From an uncultured Clostridia bacterium (GTDB lineage Bacteria; Bacillota; Clostridia; Oscillospirales; Acutalibacteraceae), in assembly GCA_945876745.1 (NCBI GenBank), contig CAMCPL010000010.1:1-64000 (forward strand): a stretch of DNA of 64,000 bases. The letters are read 5' to 3'. The notes beneath the pieces are model-generated. The model ran no database searches. It worked only from the letters and a program-made list of their open reading frames with translations, and was not told where the DNA came from. This document shows positions 36,023-47,073 of the stretch, in pieces. Made by a program: the position numbers and the translations under genes. Every line of letters starts with the position of its first letter. Position 1 is the first letter of the stretch.

Positions 36023-37014
36023 TGGATGAAAAAATAGTAAAAAAAGGAAATATCAGCATTTTTATTCCGCATTTGGGTTGTCCTCATAAATGCTCGTTTT
36101 GTAATCAGAATGTGATTACCGGAAACGAAAATCAGCCCACACCGCAGGATGTAAAAAATGCAGTTGATACTGCGCTCAGGCGCAAGGGCTATGAATATGA
36201 AATAGCATTCTTCGGCGGCTCGTTTACCGCTATTGACAGACAGTATATGATTTCTCTGCTCGAAGCGGCAGGCGAATATGTCAAAAACGGCAGCGTAAAT
36301 GGTATCAGGATTTCAACACGTCCCGACGCTATTGACGAAGAGGTGCTTGAAATACTCAAAAGCTATGGGGTAACCTCAATTGAACTCGGCGCACAGAGTA
36401 TGGACGATGAGGTGCTCAAAGCGAATTTGAGAGGTCATACCTCGGCGGATGTTGCAAACGCATCAAGGCTCATTAAGGAGTACGGCTTTGAGCTTGGACT
36501 TCAAATGATGACAGGCTTGTATTTGGACACGGACGAAAAGGCAATCAAAACGGCGCAGAGGATTATCGACCTTGCTCCGGCAACAGTTCGTATTTATCCT
36601 ACTGCGGTGCTAAAGGGCACATATCTTGCACGTCTTTTGGAGGACAAGGTGTACAAGGCTCAAACGGTTGACGATGCGGCAAATCTCTGCACAACGCTCG
36701 TGCCGATGTTTGAAAATGCAGGAATAAAAATAATAAGACTCGGACTTCATTCTTCGCCTGAGCTTAAAAAGAATATCGTTGCTGGCGCGTTTCACGACAG
36801 CTTCGGCGAAATCGTAAAATCACGGTTTATGCTAAACAGAATTTTGAAATATCCGCCCGACGATTACGAAATATTCGTTAATTCAAAATCAGTTTCCCAG
36901 CTAAAGGGACAGCAAAAACGAAACATTTACTTCCTTATGGAAGCAGGCTATAACATAAAAGTAACGGTCAACGATAGGGTGGCTGTTGATGATATAAAAA
37001 TAGTTAGACGGTAA
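36022..37014 (+). CDS. radical SAM protein (Elp3-like)
   Basis: IPHLGCPHKCSFCNQ CxxxCxxC cluster motif; IAFFGGSFTAI; sits between rnc and smc. Confidence 0.9.
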   Translation: MDEKIVKKGNISIFIPHLGCPHKCSFCNQNVITGNENQPTPQDVKNAVDTALRRKGYEYEIAFFGGSFTAIDRQYMISLLEAAGEYVKNGSVNGIRISTRPDAIDEEVLEILKSYGVTSIELGAQSMDDEVLKANLRGHTSADVANASRLIKEYGFELGLQMMTGLYLDTDEKAIKTAQRIIDLAPATVRIYPTAVLKGTYLARLLEDKVYKAQTVDDAANLCTTLVPMFENAGIKIIRLGLHSSPELKKNIVAGAFHDSFGEIVKSRFMLNRILKYPPDDYEIFVNSKSVSQLKGQQKRNIYFLMEAGYNIKVTVNDRVAVDDIKIVRR

Positions 37015-37019
37015 AAAAT

Positions 37020-40000
37020 ATGCTACTTAGAACATTAGAAATGCAGGGGTTCAAATCGTTCCCCGACAAAACTGAATTAACCTTCGGCAAGGGTATAACC
37101 GCCGTAGTCGGACCTAACGGCTCGGGTAAGAGTAATATTTCCGACGCAGTAAGGTGGGTACTCGGTGAAACAAGCACGAAATCCTTGCGAGGCTCAAAAA
37201 TGGAGGACGTTATTTTCGGCGGAACATCAAGCAGAAAGCCCCTCGGCTTTGCTCAGGTTGTGCTTACTCTTGACAACAGCGACGGCTCGCTTGCAAATCA
37301 CGGTGAGATTGTAACGGTAACACGCCGTTATTATCGAAGCGGCGAGAGCGAGTATAAAATTGACGGAGAGACAGTTCGCAGAAAGGATATTCACGAGCTG
37401 TTTATGGACACGGGCTTAGGCGCCGACGGCTATTCAATGGTCGGTCAGGGCAAAATCGACTCCATTATTTCAGCGAAAAACGAGGACAGACGAGAGCTTT
37501 TTGAGGAGGCGGCAGGTATTTCACGCTTCCGTCACAAGCGCCGTGATGCAGAACGTAGATTAGAGCAGGCACAGGAAAACCTCGTTAGACTTTTGGATAT
37601 CCTCTCCGAGCTTGAAAGCAGAGTAGGTCCGCTTAAAAAGCAGAGCGAAAAGGCGCAAAAATTCCTTGAATACAGCGACGAAAAGAAAACGCTTGAGATA
37701 GGCGTTTGGCTCAATAAAATCAATAAGTTCACAGTTGAGCTTCGAGAACAGGAGCACAAAATCGACGCTGCAAGGGCTTCTTATGAAATCTGTGAAAACG
37801 ATTTAGACGAGCTTGAAAAGAATATCGAGCAGATTGCAAACGATATTACTTCGATTAATCTTGCTATTGAACAGAGCAGGCTCGGTGTTTCGGGATTTGA
37901 AGAAGAGGCACTTCGCAAGGACGGCGAAATTTCCGTACTTAATGCAACCTTGGAGCATAATAACGAAACGATTGCCAGACTTTCGGCGGATATCAGCGAG
38001 GCTGACGACACAGGCAGTAATATTGACCTTCAAATCGAGCAAAAGCAGGCGCTCGTTGAGGAAAACGAGCAATTAGCCCAACAAAAACGGCAGGAGCTTG
38101 AACAAACGGTAGGCGAGCTTAACAGAGTTCAAAGCGAGAATTTGGAGTTTTCCGACAGAACAGTTGAGCTTAATCAAATGCTTACCTCGCTTACCCTAAA
38201 GCTGTCCGACAGTAAGGTTAAGATTTCGCAGGCAAGCTCGTCAATCGAGGAAATCAATTCGAGAAAGGAAACTATCGCCTTACAGATTGAAGCGGTCGAA
38301 AAAGATATTGAATATACTACCTCTCAAAAGCAGGAGGGTGAAGAAAACTTAAGCTTTATTCAGCAGAGAATAGACGAATACGAAAATTCAATGGACGGCT
38401 ATCGAATGAAGCTTAAATCCAAAACCGACAAGGCGGAGGAATTAAAGGAAAAGGTTGAGCGACTTCGCAGACAGTATGCCGAAAAGCAGGACAGAGCCAA
38501 TATGCTCACCGAGCTTGAAAAGAATATGGAGGGCTTTTCGGGTGCTGTTAAGGCGGTAATGAAGCAAAGTCAGGCGAGAGCACTTTCCGGTATTCACGGA
38601 ACACTCAGTCAGCTTATAACGGTTGATGACGAAAGCTTGACAGCCGTTGAAATAGCGCTCGGTGCGGCTATGCAAAATATAGTTGTATCTACCGAGAGCG
38701 ACGCAAAAAAAGCCATTGCATATTTGAAGCAGAATAATATAGGCAGAGCAACATTTTTGCCTATTTCGGCAATTAAAGCCAGACATATTGAGGAACGCAA
38801 TCTCGACGATAACTTCGGATTTGTCGATATTGCCTCCAATCTCGTTGAATGTGACGCACAGTACCGTGATATAGTCGATAATCTTTTAGGCAGAGTTATC
38901 GTTGTAGAGGATATCGACTGCGCAATAGGTATTTCAAAGAGATATTCAAATAAGTATAAGATTGTAACCCTTGACGGTCAGGTTATGAATCCCGGCGGCT
39001 CAATGACAGGCGGCTCAAAGGGCAAGCAGGGCGGCGTTCTTTCCCGTGCAAATACAATAGAAAAATTAAACGAAGAAGCAAAAGTAATTTATTCCGAGCT
39101 TGAGAGCGTTCAGTCCGATTTCAAAAAGGCGCTTGAAGCAGCAAGCCTTGCAGGTGCGGACGTTCAGGGCGCAGACGCCGATTTAAGAAACGCAAAAGAG
39201 GAATATATCAGAGCACAGGGCGACTTAAAGCTAATCTGCGACAAGCTTGATTCATTTAATAAGCAAAAGGAAATGCTTATTCACGAGCAGGAAAATTCTC
39301 ACGGTAGAATTATGCTTTTTGAACAGGCAGTACGAAACGCCGAGCAGGAAAGCAAAAGCATTGAAAAAGAGATTGAACACACCGAGCAGGAGCTTTCTTC
39401 AATCAGCGAAAATGCGAGCGAGCTTGCTTCAAGGCGTGAGGATATAAGACAAAAGGCGGAAAAGATTAATCTTGAAATCGTTGCACTTAATAAGGATACG
39501 GAAGCGGCAAAAATAGCCGTTGAGGAGCTTGAGCTTCGCAGAGCAACTCAATCCGACAGAGTTAAGACCATTAATGACGAAATTACCGAGATTAAAGCTA
39601 AAAACGACAATCTTCTGCTTTCAATTTCTGATATTAAGGCGCAGGCAGACGAGCTTCGTCAAAAGGCAAAGAGCGTCAGCGACAGCATAAGCGGTGAAAT
39701 TGAAAAACGAAACGAGCTTGAAAAGAAAACAGCCGAGCTTCGCCTTGCGGAAAAATCAAGACAGGGCGATAAGGAAAAGCTGTCGAGTGACCTCGTAAGA
39801 CTTGAGGAACGCAAGAGCAATATGAAAAAGGAATACGACGAGCTCGGAGATATGCTGTTTGAACAGTATGAGCTGACGAAGCCGGAGGCAGAGATGCTCG
39901 GAATAGTAATCGAGGATATGGCTCAGGCGAAAAAGCGGCTTCACGAAATTAAGGTTGCCATTCGTTCGCTCGGCTCAATAAATGTAAGCGCAATCGAGGA

Positions 40001-40592
40001 ATACAAGGAGGTTTTTGAAAGGTATAATTTCCTTAAAGAACAGATTGACGACATCAACGCTTCAAGGCGTGAGCTTACTAAAATCATTGACGATTTAACA
40101 GCCGAAATGAGCGAAAAATTCCTTAATCAGTTCAAGAAAATTAACGAGGAGTTTAAGCGCAGCTTTGCCGATTTCTTCGGCGGCGGCAGGGGCGAGCTTA
40201 TTTTGGAGGAGCCCGATAACTGTCTTGAATCCGCTATTGAAATAAAAATTCAGCCACCCGGAAAATCAGTACAGAACATTAATCTGTTCTCAGGCGGCGA
40301 AAAGTCGCTTGCGGCAATGGCATTGCTTTTCAGCGTGCTAAAGGTTCAGCCGTCGCCGTTTTGTATATATGACGAGGTTGAAGCGGCACTTGACGACGTA
40401 AACGTTGAAAGGTTTGCAAAATATATGCGCTCAATGACCGACAAAACGCAGTTCATCTCCATTACTCACAGACGAGGTACAATGGAGGAGGCAGATGTGC
40501 TATACGGCGTAACAATGCAGGAAAAGGGCGTATCGAAGCTCCTTGAGCTTAACAGCGCACAGCTTGCGCAACAAATGGGGCTTGACGCATAA
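37020..40592 (+). CDS. smc: chromosome segregation protein SMC
   Basis: GFKSFPDKTELTFGKGITAVVGPNGSGKSNISDAVRWVLGE, coiled coils, hinge, LFSGGEKSLAAMALLF. Confidence 0.98.
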   Translation: MLLRTLEMQGFKSFPDKTELTFGKGITAVVGPNGSGKSNISDAVRWVLGETSTKSLRGSKMEDVIFGGTSSRKPLGFAQVVLTLDNSDGSLANHGEIVTVTRRYYRSGESEYKIDGETVRRKDIHELFMDTGLGADGYSMVGQGKIDSIISAKNEDRRELFEEAAGISRFRHKRRDAERRLEQAQENLVRLLDILSELESRVGPLKKQSEKAQKFLEYSDEKKTLEIGVWLNKINKFTVELREQEHKIDAARASYEICENDLDELEKNIEQIANDITSINLAIEQSRLGVSGFEEEALRKDGEISVLNATLEHNNETIARLSADISEADDTGSNIDLQIEQKQALVEENEQLAQQKRQELEQTVGELNRVQSENLEFSDRTVELNQMLTSLTLKLSDSKVKISQASSSIEEINSRKETIALQIEAVEKDIEYTTSQKQEGEENLSFIQQRIDEYENSMDGYRMKLKSKTDKAEELKEKVERLRRQYAEKQDRANMLTELEKNMEGFSGAVKAVMKQSQARALSGIHGTLSQLITVDDESLTAVEIALGAAMQNIVVSTESDAKKAIAYLKQNNIGRATFLPISAIKARHIEERNLDDNFGFVDIASNLVECDAQYRDIVDNLLGRVIVVEDIDCAIGISKRYSNKYKIVTLDGQVMNPGGSMTGGSKGKQGGVLSRANTIEKLNEEAKVIYSELESVQSDFKKALEAASLAGADVQGADADLRNAKEEYIRAQGDLKLICDKLDSFNKQKEMLIHEQENSHGRIMLFEQAVRNAEQESKSIEKEIEHTEQELSSISENASELASRREDIRQKAEKINLEIVALNKDTEAAKIAVEELELRRATQSDRVKTINDEITEIKAKNDNLLLSISDIKAQADELRQKAKSVSDSISGEIEKRNELEKKTAELRLAEKSRQGDKEKLSSDLVRLEERKSNMKKEYDELGDMLFEQYELTKPEAEMLGIVIEDMAQAKKRLHEIKVAIRSLGSINVSAIEEYKEVFERYNFLKEQIDDINASRRELTKIIDDLTAEMSEKFLNQFKKINEEFKRSFADFFGGGRGELILEEPDNCLESAIEIKIQPPGKSVQNINLFSGGEKSLAAMALLFSVLKVQPSPFCIYDEVEAALDDVNVERFAKYMRSMTDKTQFISITHRRGTMEEADVLYGVTMQEKGVSKLLELNSAQLAQQMGLDA

Positions 40593-40613
40593 ATTCAGTA
40601 TTCGAGGTTAAAT

Positions 40614-41591
40614 ATGGGATTATTTGATAAATTCAGAAAAGGCTTACGTAAAACAAGAAACGAGGGTATGACCCGTCAAATGGATATGGTAATCGAATCG
40701 CACGAAAAGATTACCGACGAGCTTTTTGACGAGCTTGAGGAAGTGCTTATTATGGGCGACGTCGGATTTCCGACCGCCGAAAGAGTAATAGGCGACCTTA
40801 AAGAAAAAATTGCAAACGATAATATTACCAAGGTGTCGGACGTTCGTGAAACGATGAAGGATATTGTTGCCGGCGTTGTTTGGGGCGGTAGCTATCTTTC
40901 ACTTCGTACAAAGCCGTCTATCATTCTCATAATCGGCGTAAACGGAGTGGGTAAGACGACCACTATCGGAAAACTTGCAATGAGACTTAAGTCTATGGGC
41001 AGAAGCGTTGTGCTCGGCGCGGCAGATACGTTCCGTGCGGGTGCAATTGAGCAGCTTCAGGTTTGGGCGGACAGAGCCGGCGTACCTCTTGTTAAGCACG
41101 GTGAGGGCGCAGACCCTGCCGCAGTCGTATACGATACGATTCAATCGGGCAAGGCAAAAAATGCGGACGTAATTATCATTGATACGGCAGGTCGACTTCA
41201 TAATAAGAAAAATCTTATGGATGAGCTTAATAAAATCAGCCGTGTTATTGACCGTGAATTGCCCGACGCAAGTCGTGAAACGCTTCTTGTGCTTGATGCA
41301 ACGACAGGACAAAATGCAGTTAATCAGGCAAAGGATTTCAAGGAAGCGGCAGGCATTACCGGCATTATTCTTACAAAACTTGACGGTACCGCACGAGGCG
41401 GCGTTGTGCTTGCTATAAATAACGAGCTTGACGTTCCCGTAAAATTTGTCGGCGTCGGCGAGCAGATTGACGATTTACAGCCGTTTGACGCAGAAGCGTT
41501 TGCTTCGGCAATGTTTGACTTGAAGCCGACTCACGAGGAGGACGATACTATCGTTGATTTTATCGGCTCCGCAACGGAGGAAAAGGAATAA
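40614..41591 (+). CDS. ftsY: signal recognition particle receptor FtsY
   Basis: [41 protein letters not shown]. Confidence 0.97.
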   Translation: MGLFDKFRKGLRKTRNEGMTRQMDMVIESHEKITDELFDELEEVLIMGDVGFPTAERVIGDLKEKIANDNITKVSDVRETMKDIVAGVVWGGSYLSLRTKPSIILIIGVNGVGKTTTIGKLAMRLKSMGRSVVLGAADTFRAGAIEQLQVWADRAGVPLVKHGEGADPAAVVYDTIQSGKAKNADVIIIDTAGRLHNKKNLMDELNKISRVIDRELPDASRETLLVLDATTGQNAVNQAKDFKEAAGITGIILTKLDGTARGGVVLAINNELDVPVKFVGVGEQIDDLQPFDAEAFASAMFDLKPTHEEDDTIVDFIGSATEEKE

Positions 41592-42214
41592 TGGATTTTA
41601 TTTTAGCAACCAATAATATGAAAAAGCTTGCCGAAATGCAGAGAATACTCTCACCTCTGGGCATAAATGTTGTTACTGCAAAAATGCTCGGTATTACTTT
41701 GCCGGAGGTTGTCGAGGACGGCGATACCTTTGAGGCTAATGCAAAAATCAAAGCCGAAAGCGCCTGCAAGATTACGGGACTTCCTGCCATTGCAGACGAC
41801 AGCGGACTTTGTGTTGATTACCTCGGCGGTTATCCGGGTATTTATTCGGCAAGATTTGCAAATATCGAAATTCACGGCGACGAATGTGTCGACAACGAAA
41901 AGAATGCCGACGATGAGGATAACAACAATCTCCTGCTTGAAAAATTGCAGGGCGTTGCCGAGAGCGACAGGACGGCATATTATGTATGCGCCATATCCTG
42001 CATATTCCCCGACGGCAAGGATATTTCCGTAAGAGGCGAGTGCCACGGAATTATAGGTTTTGAGCGTGACGGAAACGCAGGCTTCGGCTATGACCCGCTT
42101 TTCATCATAAACGGAAAATCGTTCGGCAAGTACGAGGGTGAGGAAAAGGATAAGATTTCTCACCGAGGAAAAGCGCTTCGTTCTCTTGCCGAGGAGCTTA
42201 AAAAGATTATTTGA
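41591..42214 (+). CDS. rdgB: XTP/dITP diphosphatase
   Basis: ILATNNMKKLAEMQ, ADDSGLCVDYLGGYPGIYSARF, GFGYDPLF. Confidence 0.95.
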   Translation: MDFILATNNMKKLAEMQRILSPLGINVVTAKMLGITLPEVVEDGDTFEANAKIKAESACKITGLPAIADDSGLCVDYLGGYPGIYSARFANIEIHGDECVDNEKNADDEDNNNLLLEKLQGVAESDRTAYYVCAISCIFPDGKDISVRGECHGIIGFERDGNAGFGYDPLFIINGKSFGKYEGEEKDKISHRGKALRSLAEELKKII

Positions 42215-42226
42215 GAGGATAGTATT

Positions 42227-42673
42227 ATGACATCAAAGGAAAGAGCCGCTTGGCGTGCAAAGGCAAATTCGCTTGAGCCGATTATTCAAATCGGAAAAGA
42301 GGGAATAACCGATAACCTTATTACTCAAATTGACGATACTCTTGACGCTCGCGAGCTTATTAAAATCAGAGTTCATCTTGAAACCGCACCGCAGACTCCA
42401 AAGGAGCTTGCGCCGCTTCTTGCCGAGAGGCTGGACGCCGAGGTTATTCAGGTTATCGGCGGTATAATCGTTCTTTACCGTGAGGCTGACGAGCAGAGAA
42501 TAGAGGAAAAAAAGAAAAAAAGAGGAAGCGGCAACGCAAAGGCGAAAGCGAAGAAAAAGGTGAAAATCAAGGGTCTTCGCCAAAGACAGCGTGAAAAGGA
42601 AGCAAAGAATCCTTACGCTGTTTACGACCGTATGAATAAGAATAAGAACAAAAAGCCGAGCAGGACAAAGTAA
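42227..42673 (+). CDS. yhbY: YhbY family ribosome assembly RNA-binding protein
   Basis: CRM domain: RAAWRAKANSLEPIIQIGKEGITDNLITQIDDTLDARELIKI. Confidence 0.88.
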   Translation: MTSKERAAWRAKANSLEPIIQIGKEGITDNLITQIDDTLDARELIKIRVHLETAPQTPKELAPLLAERLDAEVIQVIGGIIVLYREADEQRIEEKKKKRGSGNAKAKAKKKVKIKGLRQRQREKEAKNPYAVYDRMNKNKNKKPSRTK

Positions 42674-42679
42674 AGAAAT

Positions 42680-43270
42680 ATGAAAATCGGAATTTTCGGC
42701 GGGGCGTTCAACCCTGTTCATAACGGGCATATTTCACTTGCAAGGCAGTATATGAAATACCTTGAGCTTGACAAAATAATATTTATTCCCACCTGCGTGC
42801 CGCCTCATAAATCGGGCGATGATTTGGCGCCCGGCGAGGACAGAATTAATATGCTTCGGTGTGCGCTTGACTGTGAAGAATTTGTTATTTCCGATTTGGA
42901 ATTTCACCGACAGGGCAAAAGCTATACCTATGACACCTTGCAGGAGCTTAAAAAAACATATAAAAACGACGAGCTGTTTTTGATTGTCGGCTCCGACCAG
43001 TATTTTTATTTCCCGAATTGGTACAGAGCGCAGGATATTTTGAGCGAAGTCACCGTTGTAACCTCGGCAAGGGAAGAAAATGAATACAACGCCTTGCTTG
43101 AGTTTAGGGATAGAACACCGTGTATGCAAAACACAGTCATATCAAATCTTGACGTTTTTGAGGCTTCGTCAACGCAAATCAGGAATATGATAAAAAACTC
43201 AAAGGATGTTTCAAATCTCGTGCCAAGCGGTGTTTACGAATATATAAAGGAGCATAAGCTCTATGTGTGA
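42680..43270 (+). CDS. nadD: nicotinate-nucleotide adenylyltransferase
   Basis: GIFGGAFNPVHNGHI, FIPTCVPPHK, ASSTQIRNM. Confidence 0.96.
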   Translation: MKIGIFGGAFNPVHNGHISLARQYMKYLELDKIIFIPTCVPPHKSGDDLAPGEDRINMLRCALDCEEFVISDLEFHRQGKSYTYDTLQELKKTYKNDELFLIVGSDQYFYFPNWYRAQDILSEVTVVTSAREENEYNALLEFRDRTPCMQNTVISNLDVFEASSTQIRNMIKNSKDVSNLVPSGVYEYIKEHKLYV

Positions 43271-43862
43271 TTACGAAAAGAAGTATTCAAATTATAATGA
43301 ATTATTAAAGGAGCGTTTGTCGGAATACAGATATATTCACAGCGTGAATGTTGCAAGGCGTGCGTTTGAGCTTGCAAAAATTTATGATGAAAATTGCGAA
43401 AAAGCGTATCTTGCAGGTCTGCTCCACGATATAACGAAAGAAGACGATTACGAAACGCAGGAAAAATATATTGCTCTTTACGGTATGACGCTTACGTCTC
43501 TTGAAAAAAGCAGTAAATCAGTGTATCATCAAATTTCCGGTGCAGGGTATATTAAAGGTGTGCTCGGTATTGACGACGAACAGGTGTTAAGTGCCGTAAG
43601 ATATCACACAACCGGTCACAGCGATATGACAACGCTTGAAATGATTGTTTTTCTTGCAGATTTAACATCGGAGGAAAGAAGTTATAACGACGTTGATACC
43701 GTGAGGAGCTTGAGCGAGAAATCCCTGCTTGACGCAATGCAGTATTCACTCAGCTTCGTTATTTCCGATTTAGCAAAAAAATACCGCCCGATTTATCCCG
43801 ATACCTTGTATTGCTATAATTGGGTGATTGAAAAAAATAAAAAAGAAAGTGAAAATTTATGA
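43263..43862 (+). CDS. yqeK: HD-domain hydrolase YqeK
   Basis: HSVNVARRAFELA...AYLAGLLHDITKE; VRYHTTGH. Confidence 0.93.
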   Translation: MCDYEKKYSNYNELLKERLSEYRYIHSVNVARRAFELAKIYDENCEKAYLAGLLHDITKEDDYETQEKYIALYGMTLTSLEKSSKSVYHQISGAGYIKGVLGIDDEQVLSAVRYHTTGHSDMTTLEMIVFLADLTSEERSYNDVDTVRSLSEKSLLDAMQYSLSFVISDLAKKYRPIYPDTLYCYNWVIEKNKKESENL

Positions 43863-44224
43863 GTAAAGAAAATTATCTTGAAATTGCACAAATCGCAGTT
43901 AAGGCTATCGACAGTAAGCGAGGCGAGGATATTGAGCTTATCAAGGTGTCGGACATTACGGTTTTGACCGACTACTTTGTTATTGCAAGCGCAAGCTCAA
44001 ATACACAGCTTCGTGCCATTGCCGACGAGGTTGAGTATAAGCTCAGTCAGGCAGGCTTTGAGCCTCACCATATCGAGGGCGAAAAGAGTGAATGGTACTG
44101 TCTTGATTATGTAGGCTGCGTTGTTCATATTCTCCTTAAACAGCAGAGAGGCTTTTACCAAATCGAGCGTTTGTGGGAGGACGGCGAAAAGCTGAATATA
44201 GACGATTTAATTATTAAGGACTAA
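43859..44224 (+). CDS. rsfS: ribosome silencing factor RsfS
   Basis: [27 protein letters not shown]...[13 protein letters not shown]. Confidence 0.95.
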   Translation: MSKENYLEIAQIAVKAIDSKRGEDIELIKVSDITVLTDYFVIASASSNTQLRAIADEVEYKLSQAGFEPHHIEGEKSEWYCLDYVGCVVHILLKQQRGFYQIERLWEDGEKLNIDDLIIKD

Positions 44225-44249
44225 ATTATTTTTCTTGGAGGACAAAATA

Positions 44250-46658
44250 ATGGAATACAATTTTAAGCAGATTGAATCAAAATGGCAGAATGTTTGGTAT
44301 TCTCAAAATACCTTTGCCGCAAAGCAGGATTTCACCCTGCCTAAATTCTACTGTCTTGTAGAATTTCCTTATCCGAGCGGACAGGGACTTCACGTAGGAC
44401 ATCCGCGTTCCTATACGGCACTTGATATCGTTGCCCGTAAAAAGAGACTTGAGGGCTACAATGTGCTTTATCCTATGGGCTGGGACGCTTTCGGACTTCC
44501 GACGGAAAACTTCGCAATAAAAAATCATATTCATCCGGCAGAGGTAACGAAGAATAACGTTGCTCACTTTAAGCAGCAGCTTCAGGCGCTCGGCTTTAGC
44601 TTCGATTGGACGAGAGAAATCAACACTACCGACCCGTCTTATTATAAGTGGACGCAGTGGATTTTTCTTCAGCTTTACAAAAAGGGACTTGCCTACAAAA
44701 AGGAAATGGCAGTAAACTGGTGTACCTCGTGTAAATGCGTTCTTGCAAACGAGGAGGTTGTAAACGGCGTTTGCGAGCGTTGTGGAAGCGAGGTTATCCG
44801 TAAAAATCAAAGTCAGTGGATGCTTAAAATAACAGAGTATGCCGACAGACTTGTTAAGGATTTGGACGATGTTAACTTTATCGACAGAGTTAAGACTCAG
44901 CAGAGAAACTGGATTGGACGTTCAACAGGCGCAGAGGTTGATTTTGAAACAACCTTGGGAGATACTTTAACCGTTTATACAACACGTCCCGATACTCTTT
45001 TCGGCGCAACATATATGGTTATTTCGCCCGAACATCCGCTTATTGAAAAATGGGCTGATAAGATTACAAATATTGACGCAGTTCGTAAGTATCAGGACGA
45101 GGCTGCTCATAAATCCGATTTTGAACGTACCGAGCTTAATAAGGACAAGACGGGCGTTATGCTTGAGGGCGTAAAGGGAATTAACCCTGTAAACGATACC
45201 GAGATTCCGATCTTCATTTCCGACTATGTTCTCGTTTCCTACGGTACAGGCGCAATTATGGCAGTTCCGGCACACGATACCCGTGACTGGGAATTTGCAA
45301 AGAAGTTTGATTTGCCGATTATCGAGGTTGTTGCAGGCTCACAGGTCGGCGTTGAGAACGAGGCGTTTACCGACTGTGCAACAGGCGTTATGACAAATTC
45401 ATCTTTCCTTACAGGTCTTACCGTTGAAGAGGCAAAGAAGGAAATTACAAAGTGGCTTACCGAGCAGGGTAAGGGCAGAGAAAAGGTTAACTTCAAGCTT
45501 CGTGACTGGGTGTTCTCACGCCAGAGATATTGGGGCGAGCCTATTCCTATTGTGAAGTGTGAAAAGTGCGGCTTTGTTCCGCTTGATGAAAGCGAGCTTC
45601 CGCTTACACTTCCTAATGTTGAATCTTATGAGCCGACCGATACAGGCGAATCACCGCTTGCAAAAATGACCGATTGGGTAAACACAACCTGTCCGTGCTG
45701 CGGCGGTCCTGCAAAGAGAGAAACCGACACAATGCCTCAGTGGGCAGGCTCTTCGTGGTATTTCCTCAGATATTGCGACCCTCATAATGATAAGGAGCTT
45801 ATTTCAAAGGAAGCCGCTGAATACTGGATGCCTGTTGACTGGTATAACGGCGGTATGGAGCACACAACGCTTCACCTGCTTTATTCAAGATTTTGGCATA
45901 AATTCCTTTATGACATCGGTGTTGTTCCTACCTCCGAGCCGTATCAAAAGAGAACTTCTCACGGTATGATTTTGGGCGAAAACGGCGAGAAGATGTCGAA
46001 GTCGAGAGGAAATGTCGTTAATCCCGATGAGATTGTTGATACCTATGGCGCAGACACAATGCGTCTTTACGAGATGTTCATAGGCGACTTTGAAAAGGCG
46101 GCTCCGTGGAATAGCGATTCTATCAAGGGCTGTAAGAGATTTTTGGAGAAATACTGGAATCTTCAGGAAAAGGTTAGCGACGGCGATGAGTATTCACCTG
46201 AGCACGAAGCTCTTATGCACAAGACTATCAAAAAGGTTAGCGAGGATATCGACAACCTCAAAGCAAATACAGCTATTGCCGCTATGATGACTCTTGTAAA
46301 CGAACTTTCTTCAAAGGGCTGTAATAAGGCAGAGCTTAAAACTCTTACTGTTTTACTTAACCCGTTTGCTCCTCATATTACAGAGGAAATGTGGGAGGTT
46401 ATGAATTTCGGCGGTATGGTAAACGAAACCGAGTGGCCGAAGTACGACGAAGAAAAAACAAAGGAAAACAGCGTAGAGATTGTTATTCAAATTTTGGGCA
46501 AGGTTCGCGCAAAGATGACTGTTGCGGTTGATATGCCCAAGGACGAGGTTATTGCACTTGCAAAGGCAGAACCGAAAATTGCCGAGCTTCTTGACGGCAA
46601 GGAAATTAAGAAGGAAATCTTTGTACCGGGTAAGCTTGTAAACTTTGTTGCAATGTAA
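44250..46658 (+). CDS. leuS: leucyl-tRNA synthetase
   Basis: [29 protein letters not shown]-type motif, [10 protein letters not shown]. Confidence 0.98.
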   Translation: MEYNFKQIESKWQNVWYSQNTFAAKQDFTLPKFYCLVEFPYPSGQGLHVGHPRSYTALDIVARKKRLEGYNVLYPMGWDAFGLPTENFAIKNHIHPAEVTKNNVAHFKQQLQALGFSFDWTREINTTDPSYYKWTQWIFLQLYKKGLAYKKEMAVNWCTSCKCVLANEEVVNGVCERCGSEVIRKNQSQWMLKITEYADRLVKDLDDVNFIDRVKTQQRNWIGRSTGAEVDFETTLGDTLTVYTTRPDTLFGATYMVISPEHPLIEKWADKITNIDAVRKYQDEAAHKSDFERTELNKDKTGVMLEGVKGINPVNDTEIPIFISDYVLVSYGTGAIMAVPAHDTRDWEFAKKFDLPIIEVVAGSQVGVENEAFTDCATGVMTNSSFLTGLTVEEAKKEITKWLTEQGKGREKVNFKLRDWVFSRQRYWGEPIPIVKCEKCGFVPLDESELPLTLPNVESYEPTDTGESPLAKMTDWVNTTCPCCGGPAKRETDTMPQWAGSSWYFLRYCDPHNDKELISKEAAEYWMPVDWYNGGMEHTTLHLLYSRFWHKFLYDIGVVPTSEPYQKRTSHGMILGENGEKMSKSRGNVVNPDEIVDTYGADTMRLYEMFIGDFEKAAPWNSDSIKGCKRFLEKYWNLQEKVSDGDEYSPEHEALMHKTIKKVSEDIDNLKANTAIAAMMTLVNELSSKGCNKAELKTLTVLLNPFAPHITEEMWEVMNFGGMVNETEWPKYDEEKTKENSVEIVIQILGKVRAKMTVAVDMPKDEVIALAKAEPKIAELLDGKEIKKEIFVPGKLVNFVAM

Positions 46659-46667
46659 AAAACGGAA

Positions 46668-47042
46668 GTGATAATTGTGGACAACAAAATATTGGAATGT
46701 TGCGAGGATAAGTGTATTCACAAAAATCTGCTTGATATTGTGAATGAAAAAATGCCCGACGAAACGGAGCTTTACGATTTGTCGGAGCTTTTCAAGGTTT
46801 TCGGAGATTCTACGAGAATACGTATACTGTTTGTGCTTTTTGAGGCGGAGGTCTGCGTTTGCGACCTTGCCGAAGCGCTGAATATGACTCAATCCGCAAT
46901 ATCGCATCAGCTAAAAATACTCAAGCAGAATAAGCTCGTCAAAAGCAGACGAGAGGGAAAATCGGTGTTTTACTCACTCGCAGACGACCATGTTCGTACC
47001 ATTATTTCTATGGGACTTGAGCATATTGAGGAAACCGATTGA
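46668..47042 (+). CDS. ArsR/SmtB family metalloregulator-like transcription factor
   Basis: LFKVFGDSTRIRILFVLFEAEVCVCDLAEALNMTQSAISHQLKILKQNKLVKSRREGKSVFYSLAD. Confidence 0.92.
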   Translation: MIIVDNKILECCEDKCIHKNLLDIVNEKMPDETELYDLSELFKVFGDSTRIRILFVLFEAEVCVCDLAEALNMTQSAISHQLKILKQNKLVKSRREGKSVFYSLADDHVRTIISMGLEHIEETD

Positions 47043-47073
47043 TAGAAAAATAACTAAAACAGGGGGTGATAGT

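Noticed and set aside
44225-44249. T-box riboswitch expected before leuS
   Set aside because: Only about 25 nt separate rsfS and leuS; no room for a T-box leader and no T-box sequence seen.
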